Source: Algoriphagus hitonicola | GTDB taxonomy: Bacteria > Bacteroidota > Bacteroidia > Cytophagales > Cyclobacteriaceae | NCBI RefSeq assembly: GCF_900113375.1 | Contig: NZ_FOPC01000004.1 | Coordinates: 1-64,000, forward strand | DNA: 64,000 nt | Direction of reading: 5' to 3' | Part shown: one piece after another, positions 1 to 7,472 of the stretch | How the letters are laid out: each line of letters starts with the position of its first letter | Position numbering within the stretch: position 1 is the stretch's first letter | Made by a program: the position numbers and the translations under genes | Notes under the pieces: generated by a model | What the model was told of the DNA's origin: nothing | Seen by the model: only the letters and a program-made list of their open reading frames with translations | Databases searched by the model: none

Positions 1-31
1 GCTGGAAAAATAGCTGAGATCTAGCTTGGGA

Positions 32-44
32 GTCCCGTAGGGAC
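32..44. repeat. short palindrome (REP-like)
   Basis: GTCCC-GTA-GGGAC is a perfect 5-bp stem with a 3-nt loop in non-coding sequence at the left edge. Similar short palindromes are scattered in Bacteroidota intergenic regions. No gene can be assigned to it, and its function is unknown. Confidence 0.45.
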
Positions 45-92
45 GGAGCATTTTTATTTGGCGGGGATAAAGACAATAAAAAAATTCATGCA

Positions 93-345
93 TTCGTGGC
101 TATTAAAGAGGCAAGAAATAAGAGCCGAGAGATAAGAAAGAAGACCGAAGACTGAAGGAAATGAAACTTGGTTTTCCACCGAAAACCATTCGTGAATTAG
201 TGGCTATTAAAGAGGCAAGAATTAAGAGCCGAGAGATAAGAAAGAAGACTGAAGACGGAAGGAAATGACACTTGGTTTTTCGGCGGTTTCACTTAAAACT
301 ATTAGTGAATTCGTGGCTGAAAAAGGCACAAGTGATAAGAATTAA
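93..345. repeat. imperfect tandem repeat, about 104-bp period, purine-rich
   Basis: Two long copies (about 93-177 and 197-280) share nearly the whole stretch from 'gtggctattaaagaggcaag' through 'aagagccgagagataag' to 'ggaaatga.acttggttttt', with only a few substitutions. A third, decayed copy begins near 310 with 'ttcgtggct'. The sequence is strongly A/G biased and holds no convincing ORF. Together with the flanks this accounts for the gene-free stretch 1-394. It looks like a non-coding dispersed repeat of the genome. Confidence 0.7.
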
Positions 346-394
346 GGTCATTTCCTTCAGGAGAATATTTCTTTTGTCCACTGGGAAAATCCCA

Positions 395-429
395 TAAAAA
401 AAAGCTCCCTCTCAGGAGCTTTTGAGTTT
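395..429 (-). terminator. intrinsic terminator of the RsuA/RluB-type synthase gene
   Basis: AGCTCC (403-408) pairs with GGAGCT (415-420) around a 6-nt loop. On the minus strand the stem is followed by a run of eight Ts. It sits directly after the stop codon of the minus-strand gene ending at 430. Confidence 0.8.
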
Positions 430-1656
430 TTAGATAAAGAATTTGAGTTTGATCACTTCTTTTTCAGATAGGAAACGATAATGTCCCCTTTTCAAGTCTT
501 TCTTATCCAATCCAGCATATAGAACTCGATCCAGGGCTGTCACATCATAGCCTAAGTGTGCAAAAATCCGACGGACGATGCGGTTTCTTCCGATATGAAT
601 CTCCAGACCAAGTATGGTTCTATCCTTGGACAAAACCTGCATATCATCCACATTTGCCGGACCATCTTCCAGCGTCAATCCTTCTATAATCGCCTCCTCA
701 TCTTTCTTGGTCAGTGGCTTGTCCAGTGTCACTTGATAGATCTTTTTGATCTCATTGGATGGGTGAGAAAGCTTTGCTGCCAGTTCTCCATCATTGGTGA
801 AAAGAAGAAGACCTGTGGTATTTCGATCCAATCGCCCTACGGGAAAAATCCGCTCTTCACAAGCATTCCCAACCAGATTCATCACGGTCTTTCGATCCAT
901 AGGATCATCCGTGGTGGTGATAAAATCTTTCGGCTTGTTCAAAAGCAGATAAACAGGCTTTTCGGGATTGATCCGCTTACCATTATAAACTACACGGTCG
1001 GATTTTTTTACTTTATATCCCAATTCGGTAATGACCTCATTGTTTACACTGATCAAACCTTTACTGATCATTTGATCAGCTTCACGCCGACTACAAATAC
1101 CTGAGTTGGCGATATACTTATTCAGCCGGATATCTGTGCCGGATTCGGAGTCTTTTGATTTCTTTGAAGGAAGTGCATCAAAATTGTAATCCGGTCTATC
1201 CAAGTCATCTTTTGGAGTGTTTTTTCGATTTTTACCAAATCCAACCTTGGTATTACCCGTGGTTTTTTTAATAAATTCCTTTTCACCAAAGATGGGTTTT
1301 TGATCTTTTCCACGCCCCAAATAAGTCTGCTTTTGAGGTTCTCGATCACTCCTGCGATCTCCCTTTTCAAACTTCTTTTCAAATTTTTTAGGACTGTCGT
1401 CTTTTGCAAAATCCGGTCTGGGCTTCAGCGTCCTTTTCGGAAATTTACTATCCTCCTCCTTCTGAAATCTGGGCTTTTGATCTCGGTTTTCATCTTGTTT
1501 CCAGTTCCGTGAACCTGAAGGTCTCTTGCCATCAAATTTTTTCGGGGAACGCTTTTGATCGTCTTTACCGGAAAACTTGGATTTTGAATTGCTCTTTGAT
1601 TCTTCAGAATCAGATTTAGAGCTAAAAAATGGTCTTTTTGAATTGTCTTTTTTCAT
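430..1656 (-). CDS. RsuA/RluB-family rRNA pseudouridine synthase with long basic N-terminal extension
   Basis: The enzyme isomerises a specific uridine of ribosomal RNA to pseudouridine. Residues 1-170 are an extremely charged, low-complexity tail rich in K, S, D, R and P. Residues about 176-225 form an S4 RNA-binding domain (LNKYIANSGICSRREAD). The catalytic domain follows, with the family motif GRLDRNTTG in which Asp277 is the expected catalytic residue, then RNRIVRRIFAHLGYDV near the end. The E. coli homologues lack the 170-residue tail. Similar tails are common in Bacteroidota members and probably add unspecific RNA contacts. The gene is monocistronic, with a -7 box upstream and its own terminator. 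RluB-like is preferred over RsuA or RluE, but the target base cannot be told from sequence. Confidence 0.9.
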   Translation of the reverse strand: MKKDNSKRPFFSSKSDSEESKSNSKSKFSGKDDQKRSPKKFDGKRPSGSRNWKQDENRDQKPRFQKEEDSKFPKRTLKPRPDFAKDDSPKKFEKKFEKGDRRSDREPQKQTYLGRGKDQKPIFGEKEFIKKTTGNTKVGFGKNRKNTPKDDLDRPDYNFDALPSKKSKDSESGTDIRLNKYIANSGICSRREADQMISKGLISVNNEVITELGYKVKKSDRVVYNGKRINPEKPVYLLLNKPKDFITTTDDPMDRKTVMNLVGNACEERIFPVGRLDRNTTGLLLFTNDGELAAKLSHPSNEIKKIYQVTLDKPLTKKDEEAIIEGLTLEDGPANVDDMQVLSKDRTILGLEIHIGRNRIVRRIFAHLGYDVTALDRVLYAGLDKKDLKRGHYRFLSEKEVIKLKFFI

Positions 1657-1695
1657 AGAATATGCAACATCACTGCTGTAGTAAGATTTGTAAAC

Positions 1696-1718
1696 AAGAA
1701 CTTGAAATACAAGTTCTT
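1696..1718. other. 9-bp perfect inverted repeat in the 5' leader
   Basis: AAGAACTTG and CAAGTTCTT form a perfect 9-bp stem with a 5-nt loop (AAATA). It lies between the predicted transcription start and the start codon at 1656, so it would form in the mRNA leader of the pseudouridine synthase. It is not followed by a T-run on either strand. A protein-binding operator is the alternative. Confidence 0.5.
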
Positions 1719-1728
1719 AATCGGGCTG

Positions 1729-1736
1729 CAAAGGTA
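1729..1736 (-). promoter_or_regulatory. Bacteroidota -7 box, TACCTTTG
   Basis: TACCTTTG on the minus strand matches TAnnTTTG, the -7 element read by the Bacteroidota primary sigma factor. It lies 73 nt upstream of the start at 1656. No good TTG is seen at the expected -33 distance. Confidence 0.5.
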
Positions 1737-1773
1737 CAACCAATAATTGGAATTTACTTATTGATCAAAAAAA

Positions 1774-2583
1774 TCACTGATTCTTATAATAATGCTCCGT
1801 GGCCTTGCGAACGGATCCCTCTGAAAGCAGCAAAGCCTTAGCCTCCCGCTCATTAAGTCCGGTTGCTTCCATAATCATGCGAGTTCCTCTATTGACTAAT
1901 TTGGCATTAGACAGCTGCATATCGACCATCTTATTCCCCTTGACCCGACCGAGTTTGATCATCACTGTAGTTGATATCATATTCAACACCAGCTTCTGTG
2001 CGGTTCCTGCCTTCATTCGGGTACTTCCTGTGACAAATTCAGGCCCGACTACTACTTCGATCGGGTATTCAACTTCCTGACTTAGAGGAGAACTGGGATT
2101 ACAAGTGATGCAGGCCGTTAAAAGACCTTTTGCTTTGGCTTCCCTCACTCCTCCGATTACATAAGGGGTAGTTCCCGAAGCCGCAATTCCTATCACCGTG
2201 TCTTTTTCATTAAATCCATATTCCAGGATGTCTTTCCAGGCTTGATTTTCGTCGTCTTCCGCATTTTCCACCGCTTTACGAATGGCATCGTCTCCTCCGG
2301 CTATCAGACCGATCACCCAATCATGAGGAACTCCATAGGTCGGCGGACACTCAGAGGCGTCCAAAATCCCCAGCCGTCCTGAAGTTCCCGCTCCGATATA
2401 AAATAAGCGTCCTCCAGCATCCATCCGCGGAACGATCTTCTCAACCAAAGCAGAGATGTTAGGAATCACCTCTTTTACAGCTTCAGGTACTCGGTGATCC
2501 TCTTGATTGATATTTTGTAGAAGCTCCTGTACAGACATGAGCTCTAAGTTATCGTAATGGGAGGTGCTTTCAGTTACTTTCAT
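1774..2583 (-). CDS. murQ: N-acetylmuramic acid 6-phosphate etherase
   Basis: MurQ cleaves the D-lactyl ether of MurNAc-6-phosphate to GlcNAc-6-phosphate and D-lactate, a cytoplasmic step of peptidoglycan recycling. The SIS domain carries the signature GAGTSGRLGILDASECPPTYG in two parts, GAGTSGRLG (64-72) and SECPPTYG (77-84). Glu78 and Glu109 align with the E. coli catalytic Glu83 and Glu114 at a constant offset of five. The 269 residues are slightly shorter than E. coli MurQ (298) at the C-terminus. It is the last gene of the operon, 78 bp after a BadF/MurK-type kinase that could make its substrate. No transporter is adjacent. Confidence 0.96.
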   Translation of the reverse strand: MKVTESTSHYDNLELMSVQELLQNINQEDHRVPEAVKEVIPNISALVEKIVPRMDAGGRLFYIGAGTSGRLGILDASECPPTYGVPHDWVIGLIAGGDDAIRKAVENAEDDENQAWKDILEYGFNEKDTVIGIAASGTTPYVIGGVREAKAKGLLTACITCNPSSPLSQEVEYPIEVVVGPEFVTGSTRMKAGTAQKLVLNMISTTVMIKLGRVKGNKMVDMQLSNAKLVNRGTRMIMEATGLNEREAKALLLSEGSVRKATEHYYKNQ

Positions 2584-2661
2584 CGGTTGATTGGTTATTT
2601 TTCAATAGGCTGAAAATGCCCCGCTCCATGAAGTCAAGAGGCAGGTGTTTTAAGGGGTACT

Positions 2662-3504
2662 TCATAGTTTTTTCTGATGATAAAGCGTCAGGCCTGCAAT
2701 CGGGCTTTCGATGATCAATTTAACATGTAATCCCCTATCCATGGCTGCCTTGCGAAGAATGTCCGAATTGTAATGGGCAATGGACCCTACAAAGTTCACT
2801 GGCTTTTTATCATAATCCCGATACTTGCATACATGCTTGGAAAAGAACTCCTGAAAGGAATCATAAAACAGCTGATAGCAATAAGGATTTGATCGATGCT
2901 CCGTGATAAATCGGCAAAAGCTCGCCATATACCGATTGGGAAAGGGCTGACGATAGACGTGATCCTGAATGATCTCCCGAGTCAAATGAAACCGCTCTAA
3001 AACTTCAGCTTTGATCTCCGACGGCATTTCGTCATTTATGAAATCACGAAGAAATTTTCTCCCTACATATCCTCCACCCCCTTCATCACCCAAGATATAA
3101 CCCGGTGCCGGCCGGGAATCGATGATTTTCTCACCGTCATAATCACAACTATTGGAGCCCGTGCCCAAAATACAGGCAATTCCTGCCTCATAGCCACAGG
3201 TGGCATGCGCTGCGGCAGCAAGGTCATGATCTACTTCGATATGGGCCTCGGAGTATAGGGTTTGAAGCGCCTGAACTACTTCAGCTTTGCGCTCAGGGGC
3301 TGAGCATCCCGCTCCATAATAGAAAATCTGCTTTACCGATCCTTCCAAATTAAGCAGAAATTCATCCCTCATTTGCAAGGCCATTTCTTCGGAAGTCTGA
3401 TAGTAGGGATTAAAACCTACTCCCCTATGCTGAGAGATTTTTCCATCCGGATGAATTACCCTCCAATCCGTCTTACTCGATCCGCTATCCGCTATCAATA
3501 TCAT
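2662..3504 (-). CDS. BadF/BadG-family amino-sugar kinase (MurK/NagK-like)
   Basis: ASKHA-fold ATPase of the BadF/BadG/BcrA/BcrD type. It shows the N-terminal phosphate loop ADSGSSKTDWRV (5-16), a second nucleotide loop GTGSNSCDYDG, and ILGDEGGGGYVGRKFLRDF. Bacteroidota proteins of this family phosphorylate GlcNAc or MurNAc, and Tannerella MurK, encoded beside murQ, is a MurNAc kinase. Position directly before murQ supports MurNAc (or dual MurNAc/GlcNAc) kinase activity supplying MurNAc-6-phosphate. Its start overlaps the end of the b5-like gene by 4 nt, implying translational coupling. The exact sugar is inferred. Confidence 0.85.
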   Translation of the reverse strand: MILIADSGSSKTDWRVIHPDGKISQHRGVGFNPYYQTSEEMALQMRDEFLLNLEGSVKQIFYYGAGCSAPERKAEVVQALQTLYSEAHIEVDHDLAAAAHATCGYEAGIACILGTGSNSCDYDGEKIIDSRPAPGYILGDEGGGGYVGRKFLRDFINDEMPSEIKAEVLERFHLTREIIQDHVYRQPFPNRYMASFCRFITEHRSNPYCYQLFYDSFQEFFSKHVCKYRDYDKKPVNFVGSIAHYNSDILRKAAMDRGLHVKLIIESPIAGLTLYHQKKL

Positions 3505-3734
3505 AAATTCTCCAATTTTCCTATGGGCTGAAACCGCTCAAAAACCCGCTGTGTATGGGGGGCATCTGCCAGTTCTTCGGTCAGATCCTGACCAGCCCAG
3601 TGTTCATAATGCTTCCCGTTTTTCCATAATTTAGATTTACTCACATCATAAATGATGCCTTGGAAAGCGATCCATATTTCAGGTTTATCCTGCCCATTTC
3701 GTAAGGCAAGCTGCTGCTTCGTGTAAACCTTCAT
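3501..3734 (-). CDS. small cytochrome b5-like haem-binding domain protein
   Basis: A 77-residue single-domain protein. YDVSKSKLWKNGKHYEHWAG (residues 29-48) and ADAPHTQRVFERF (57-69) resemble the minimal prokaryotic cytochrome b5 domain, in which histidines bind haem b. Candidate ligands are in GKHYEHWAG and APHTQ. No signal peptide is present, so it is probably cytoplasmic. It overlaps the arginase-like gene upstream by 1 nt (TAATG) and the kinase downstream by 4 nt. A redox partner cannot be named, and its role in a sugar-recycling operon is unexplained. Confidence 0.75.
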   Translation of the reverse strand: MKVYTKQQLALRNGQDKPEIWIAFQGIIYDVSKSKLWKNGKHYEHWAGQDLTEELADAPHTQRVFERFQPIGKLENL

Positions 3735-4885
3735 TAAAGCAATTTAATCTGAGCATTGATCCAACGTTCCGGGATTTCGCCTTTTTGGGCAGTTTGATAA
3801 TCCGAGTAGCTACAGGGAACGGTACTGACCCGATCAAATTTTTCAGTTTCATTGTGTGGAATTTCCATCCACCATTTTCCGCTCTTCTTGCTTTTGTAGA
3901 AAACGAGCGTATTCGGCTTGGTGTCCAAGGAAACGGTGTATTTGATATAATCACTGCTTTTAAAGGATAGACTGTCCTTACGGGAATAAAAGCCCTCAAT
4001 AAAATACCAAATCATCACAGCGGCGACTTTTGCGGTTTTATTATGCGCGTCATCATAGTAAGGCTCGTAACTGTAGATCCCCATCGAGCTGAGTTTTTCA
4101 TTCATGCCGGCAAACCAACAAATCTGACAAGCTTCCTGTGCAGTCAATCCAAAGGGCTGGGCGTCGACTACTCCTGGAGCATCAGCCGATTGAATCGCAC
4201 AAAGGTCAAAACTCAATAAATCCGCATTTCGGATCATGGGTTCTATCTCCTTCAATTCTTTCCGCACGATCCCCAATCGCATATGATCAAAATACAACTT
4301 CTCCATGACATTGATCAATGATGGATCTACCAAAAAGCTCTGATATGCCAAATGAGAATAGGAAAATAAAAAATTGGGCTGATGAAGGATTATTTCCTGG
4401 GTATGCTGATCAGCCATGGGACCGGATTCTTCCAAATCCAGTTTAGAATCCACAGTCAAAAGGCTGACTAATTTTTTCATCTTTTGATAAGACAGGTACT
4501 GGCCATAATCCAAGTCATGGGTACCGCCGATGTAGATGGGGAGAATCTGCTGTTTCATCAAAAATTCTCCGACTTTTTGAATCCGATCGTAGGTTTCTTC
4601 CAGGGTTTTTCCCGGAGTCAGGTCTCCCAAATCGGCGATGCGATAGGCCCCCATTCCGCGTTTCAGATCATAAAGCTTTTCTCTGATTTCGGTAGCTCCT
4701 CTTGCGATACTTTCCCCTTTTTTAATTCCTCGGTCTTCCTTGAGGCCGACAAGTGCGATCTGTATGCCTTTTAGGTCGGGAAATTCTTCCCCAAACCAGT
4801 GAATCTGCTTGAAAAAGGAATTTTCAGAATACTTTTTCTGCCAAAGAAACTCTGCAACAGGTTCAAAAAAAGAAGATATACTCAT
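3734..4885 (-). CDS. arginase/formimidoylglutamase-like (ureohydrolase fold) protein with altered metal site
   Basis: The 383-residue protein has the ureohydrolase outline: GGTHD (120-124), a strand ending TVDSKLD (144-150), and SFDLCAIQSADAPGVVDAQP (225-244) followed by GLTAQEA. In true arginases these are GGxH, DAHxD and SxDxDxxDP and bind two Mn ions. Here the middle His is Lys148 and the second Asp of the last motif is Cys229, so at least two ligands are changed. Such divergent members are widespread in Bacteroidota and are usually labelled formimidoylglutamase. Hydrolysis of formimidoylglutamate is therefore doubtful. It is the first gene of a four-gene operon with the b5-like protein, the kinase and murQ. 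Confidence 0.75.
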   Translation of the reverse strand: MSISSFFEPVAEFLWQKKYSENSFFKQIHWFGEEFPDLKGIQIALVGLKEDRGIKKGESIARGATEIREKLYDLKRGMGAYRIADLGDLTPGKTLEETYDRIQKVGEFLMKQQILPIYIGGTHDLDYGQYLSYQKMKKLVSLLTVDSKLDLEESGPMADQHTQEIILHQPNFLFSYSHLAYQSFLVDPSLINVMEKLYFDHMRLGIVRKELKEIEPMIRNADLLSFDLCAIQSADAPGVVDAQPFGLTAQEACQICWFAGMNEKLSSMGIYSYEPYYDDAHNKTAKVAAVMIWYFIEGFYSRKDSLSFKSSDYIKYTVSLDTKPNTLVFYKSKKSGKWWMEIPHNETEKFDRVSTVPCSYSDYQTAQKGEIPERWINAQIKLL

Positions 4886-4940
4886 AAAAGAAGGGTGGAT
4901 ATGCGGTAAAAATAATCAAAAACCCGCCAAGAAATAAAAA

Positions 4941-4960
4941 AATCCCGCCGAAGCGGGATT
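4941..4960 (-). terminator. intrinsic terminator of nqrF
   Basis: AATCCCGC, loop CGAA, GCGGGATT: an 8-bp perfect stem with a tetraloop, followed on the minus strand by a T-run. It lies 12 nt past the nqrF stop codon. Confidence 0.88.
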
Positions 4961-4971
4961 TTTAAAGGAGA

Positions 4972-6276
4972 TTAACCTCCAAAGTCATCAAATCTAATAT
5001 TCTCTTGGGGAATTCCCAGATCGTCGAGCATCTTCAAAACTGCTGCGTTCATCAAAGGAGGGCCGCAAAGGTAGTACTCTACTTCATCTGGCTCCGGATG
5101 ATCTTTCAGATAGTTGTCATACAAGACTTGGTGAATAAATCCTACGTAGCCATCACCTTCTTTATCATCAAGTGACTTTTTGATCTTCCAATTATCCTCT
5201 GGAAGTGGCTCGGAAAGACCGATATGGAAATTAAAGTTTGGAAAGTCTTTTTCGATATCTCTGAAGTGAGGTGTGTAGAACAATTCCTTCTTAGATCGAC
5301 CTCCGTACCAGTATGAAACTTTTCTACCTGTCTTTTCAGTATGGAAAAGGTGGAAGATGTGAGATCTCAACGGGGCCATACCTGCCCCACCACCGATGTA
5401 GATCATTTCTCTTTCGGTAGGATTGATATGGAATTCACCGTAAGGTCCGGAGATGGTTACTTTGTCTCCTGGCTTTCTTGAGAATACATAAGAAGAACAA
5501 ACTCCCGGATTGACATCCATCCACTTGTTATTCGCACGATCCCATGGTGGTGTAGCGATACGAATGGTCAGCATCACAATGTTACCTTCAGCAGGGTGAT
5601 TTGCCATGGAATACGCTCGGAAAAGTTCCTCGTCGTTTTTCATGACTAGATCCCAAAGCCCAAATTTATCCCAATCACTCTGATAGACATCGGCAGGGTG
5701 TCCCAACTCTGGATGTGGAGTGATATCCATATCCTTGAAGTTAACGGTAATGACAGGAACATCAATTTGAATGTATCCACCTGATTCAAAGTCAAGATTT
5801 TCTCCCTCAGGAAGTTTTACTTTGAATTCTTTGATGAAAGTAGAAACGTTGTAATTCGAGATTACTTCGCAATCCCACTTCTTGATACCAAAGATCTCCT
5901 CCGGTACACGGATTTTCATATCCTGCTTTACCTTCACCTGACAGGCAAGACGAACATTTCCTTGCTGCTCAGCTCGGCTAAGATGTCCGACTTCGGTAGG
6001 AAGCACTTCTCCTCCACCTTCTTCGACCACGCACTTGCACATCGCGCAAGTTCCGCCGCCTCCACAGGCTGAAGGAAGAAAAATTTTCTGATTGCCTAAA
6101 GTTGACAATAAGCTTACGCCAGCAGAAGTGACGATTGGCTTGCTTTCGTCACCATTGATGACAATCTTAACATCCCCGGAGTTGACCAATTTGGATTGGG
6201 CAAAAAGGAGAATAAATACCAGTAGCAGGATAATTAGGGTAAAAGCTACAATGGAAGTAATAATTACAGAACCCAT
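4972..6276 (-). CDS. nqrF: Na+-translocating NADH:quinone reductase subunit F
   Basis: NqrF is the NADH-oxidising entry subunit of the sodium-pumping Nqr complex, moving electrons from NADH through FAD and a [2Fe-2S] cluster. One N-terminal membrane helix (residues 5-26) is followed by a ferredoxin domain with Cys71, Cys77, Cys80 and Cys112. The FAD motif RAYSMAN and the NADH motif [14 protein letters not shown] come next, and the protein ends DDFGG as in Vibrio. At 434 residues it is about 27 longer than Vibrio NqrF (407), mostly through an insert in the FAD domain. No nqrA-E genes are beside it: accD lies upstream and a terminator follows at once, so the subunit is encoded as a solitary gene here. 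Confidence 0.95.
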   Translation of the reverse strand: MGSVIITSIVAFTLIILLLVFILLFAQSKLVNSGDVKIVINGDESKPIVTSAGVSLLSTLGNQKIFLPSACGGGGTCAMCKCVVEEGGGEVLPTEVGHLSRAEQQGNVRLACQVKVKQDMKIRVPEEIFGIKKWDCEVISNYNVSTFIKEFKVKLPEGENLDFESGGYIQIDVPVITVNFKDMDITPHPELGHPADVYQSDWDKFGLWDLVMKNDEELFRAYSMANHPAEGNIVMLTIRIATPPWDRANNKWMDVNPGVCSSYVFSRKPGDKVTISGPYGEFHINPTEREMIYIGGGAGMAPLRSHIFHLFHTEKTGRKVSYWYGGRSKKELFYTPHFRDIEKDFPNFNFHIGLSEPLPEDNWKIKKSLDDKEGDGYVGFIHQVLYDNYLKDHPEPDEVEYYLCGPPLMNAAVLKMLDDLGIPQENIRFDDFGG

Positions 6277-6322
6277 GAAATTTTGGTTTTACTTTTCGTA
6301 TGGAATCCCACAATTGGGAGCA

Positions 6323-6356
6323 CAAATATATTTATTAATCAGTAAAAGAGGCCAAA
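6323..6356 (-). promoter_or_regulatory. probable nqrF promoter (-7 TATATTTG, -33 TTTG)
   Basis: On the minus strand TATATTTG (6330-6323) matches the -7 consensus TAnnTTTG, and TTTG lies 22 nt further upstream (6356-6353). The spacer is slightly long. It sits about 47 nt before the nqrF start and after the end of the region where an accD transcript would begin, supporting separate transcription of nqrF. Confidence 0.5.
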
Positions 6357-6408
6357 ATTGAACTCAAATTTGCCCAATTTAACCCTCAGATTTTTATAGG
6401 ATAACTGA

Positions 6409-7251
6409 TTAATTGTTCAAGAGGTTTAACAAAGTGGTCAACCTGTTTTTCAACTGTCTACGATCGATGATGAAATCCAGAAATCCGTGTTCCAAAACAA
6501 ACTCTGAACTTTGAAAACCTTTTGGTAAATCCTTGCCGATCGTCTCTCTAATGACCCGAGGACCCGCAAAACCGATCAAAGCTCCAGGCTCGGCAATATT
6601 AAAATCGCCCAGCATGGCATAGGATGCAGTCACTCCGCCCGTCGTCGGATCTGTGAGTAGGGAAATGTAAGGGATTGCTGCTTGATCCAGCAAGGCCAGC
6701 TTGGCAGAAGTTTTTGCCATTTGCATCAGAGAAAATCCAGCCTCCATCATCCGGGCTCCTCCAGACTTGGAAATCATCAAAAAAGGAATTTTGTGCTTTA
6801 ATGAATAGTCGATCGCCCGTGCGATTTTTTCTCCGACTACCGAGCCCATGGAGCCTCCAATAAAATTAAAATCCATACACGCCACTACGATCGCCAACCC
6901 ATTCATTTTTCCATGTGCAGTTCTTACTGCATCATTGAGCTCGGTCTTTTCGATGGTAGCCGTGATCCGGGAGGTGTAGGGTTTAGTATCAGAAAATTTG
7001 AGCGGATCTCCGGACTTCATATCCTTATCCAGCTCAGTGAATTTGTTGTTGTCAAAAAGGATCTCGAAATATTCCTTGGAGCCGATTTTGACGTGAAAGT
7101 CATCATCAGGACACACAAAGGCGTTATTTTTAAGTTCTCGGGTATGGATGATATTTCCATTGGGGGTTTTAAACCACAAGCCATCCGGCGCATCTTTCTT
7201 CTCTGCGGTTGAGGTTTTGATCCCTTTGTCAGTTCGTTTAAACCAAGCCAT
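6409..7251 (-). CDS. accD: acetyl-CoA carboxylase carboxyltransferase subunit beta
   Basis: AccD with AccA transfers the carboxyl group from carboxybiotin to acetyl-CoA, making malonyl-CoA for fatty-acid synthesis. The crotonase-type core is clear: [55 protein letters not shown] and [11 protein letters not shown]. The start MAWFKR is typical of the family in Bacteroidota. The N-terminal zinc ribbon of E. coli AccD (four cysteines) is almost gone: only one Cys remains, in [11 protein letters not shown], and the other positions are non-ligands. The fold of the region is nevertheless recognisable. The gene appears monocistronic. Confidence 0.95.
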   Translation of the reverse strand: MAWFKRTDKGIKTSTAEKKDAPDGLWFKTPNGNIIHTRELKNNAFVCPDDDFHVKIGSKEYFEILFDNNKFTELDKDMKSGDPLKFSDTKPYTSRITATIEKTELNDAVRTAHGKMNGLAIVVACMDFNFIGGSMGSVVGEKIARAIDYSLKHKIPFLMISKSGGARMMEAGFSLMQMAKTSAKLALLDQAAIPYISLLTDPTTGGVTASYAMLGDFNIAEPGALIGFAGPRVIRETIGKDLPKGFQSSEFVLEHGFLDFIIDRRQLKNRLTTLLNLLNN

Positions 7252-7290
7252 ATTGAGTTTTTAGAATTTTTTTTGACGAGTCAAAGAGTA

Positions 7291-7298
7291 CAAATTTA
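7291..7298 (-). promoter_or_regulatory. possible accD -7 box, TAAATTTG
   Basis: TAAATTTG on the minus strand fits TAnnTTTG and lies about 40 nt upstream of the accD start. No TTG occurs at the expected distance for a -33 element, so the assignment is weak. Confidence 0.35.
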
Positions 7299-7472
7299 GA
7301 CCTTAATTCCATTAAATAAAATCACCGGTCAATATGTGCCTAAGATTGAGATTTGGACGGTTTCCTAATTCTCTTTAGAAAAAATCGATTTTACTGCTGT
7401 GATAATTCTTCTATTTTTGAGAGAGAAAGCAACTAGGCTGCTTTAAAACCCTTCATAACCAAGTCCAAAAGA

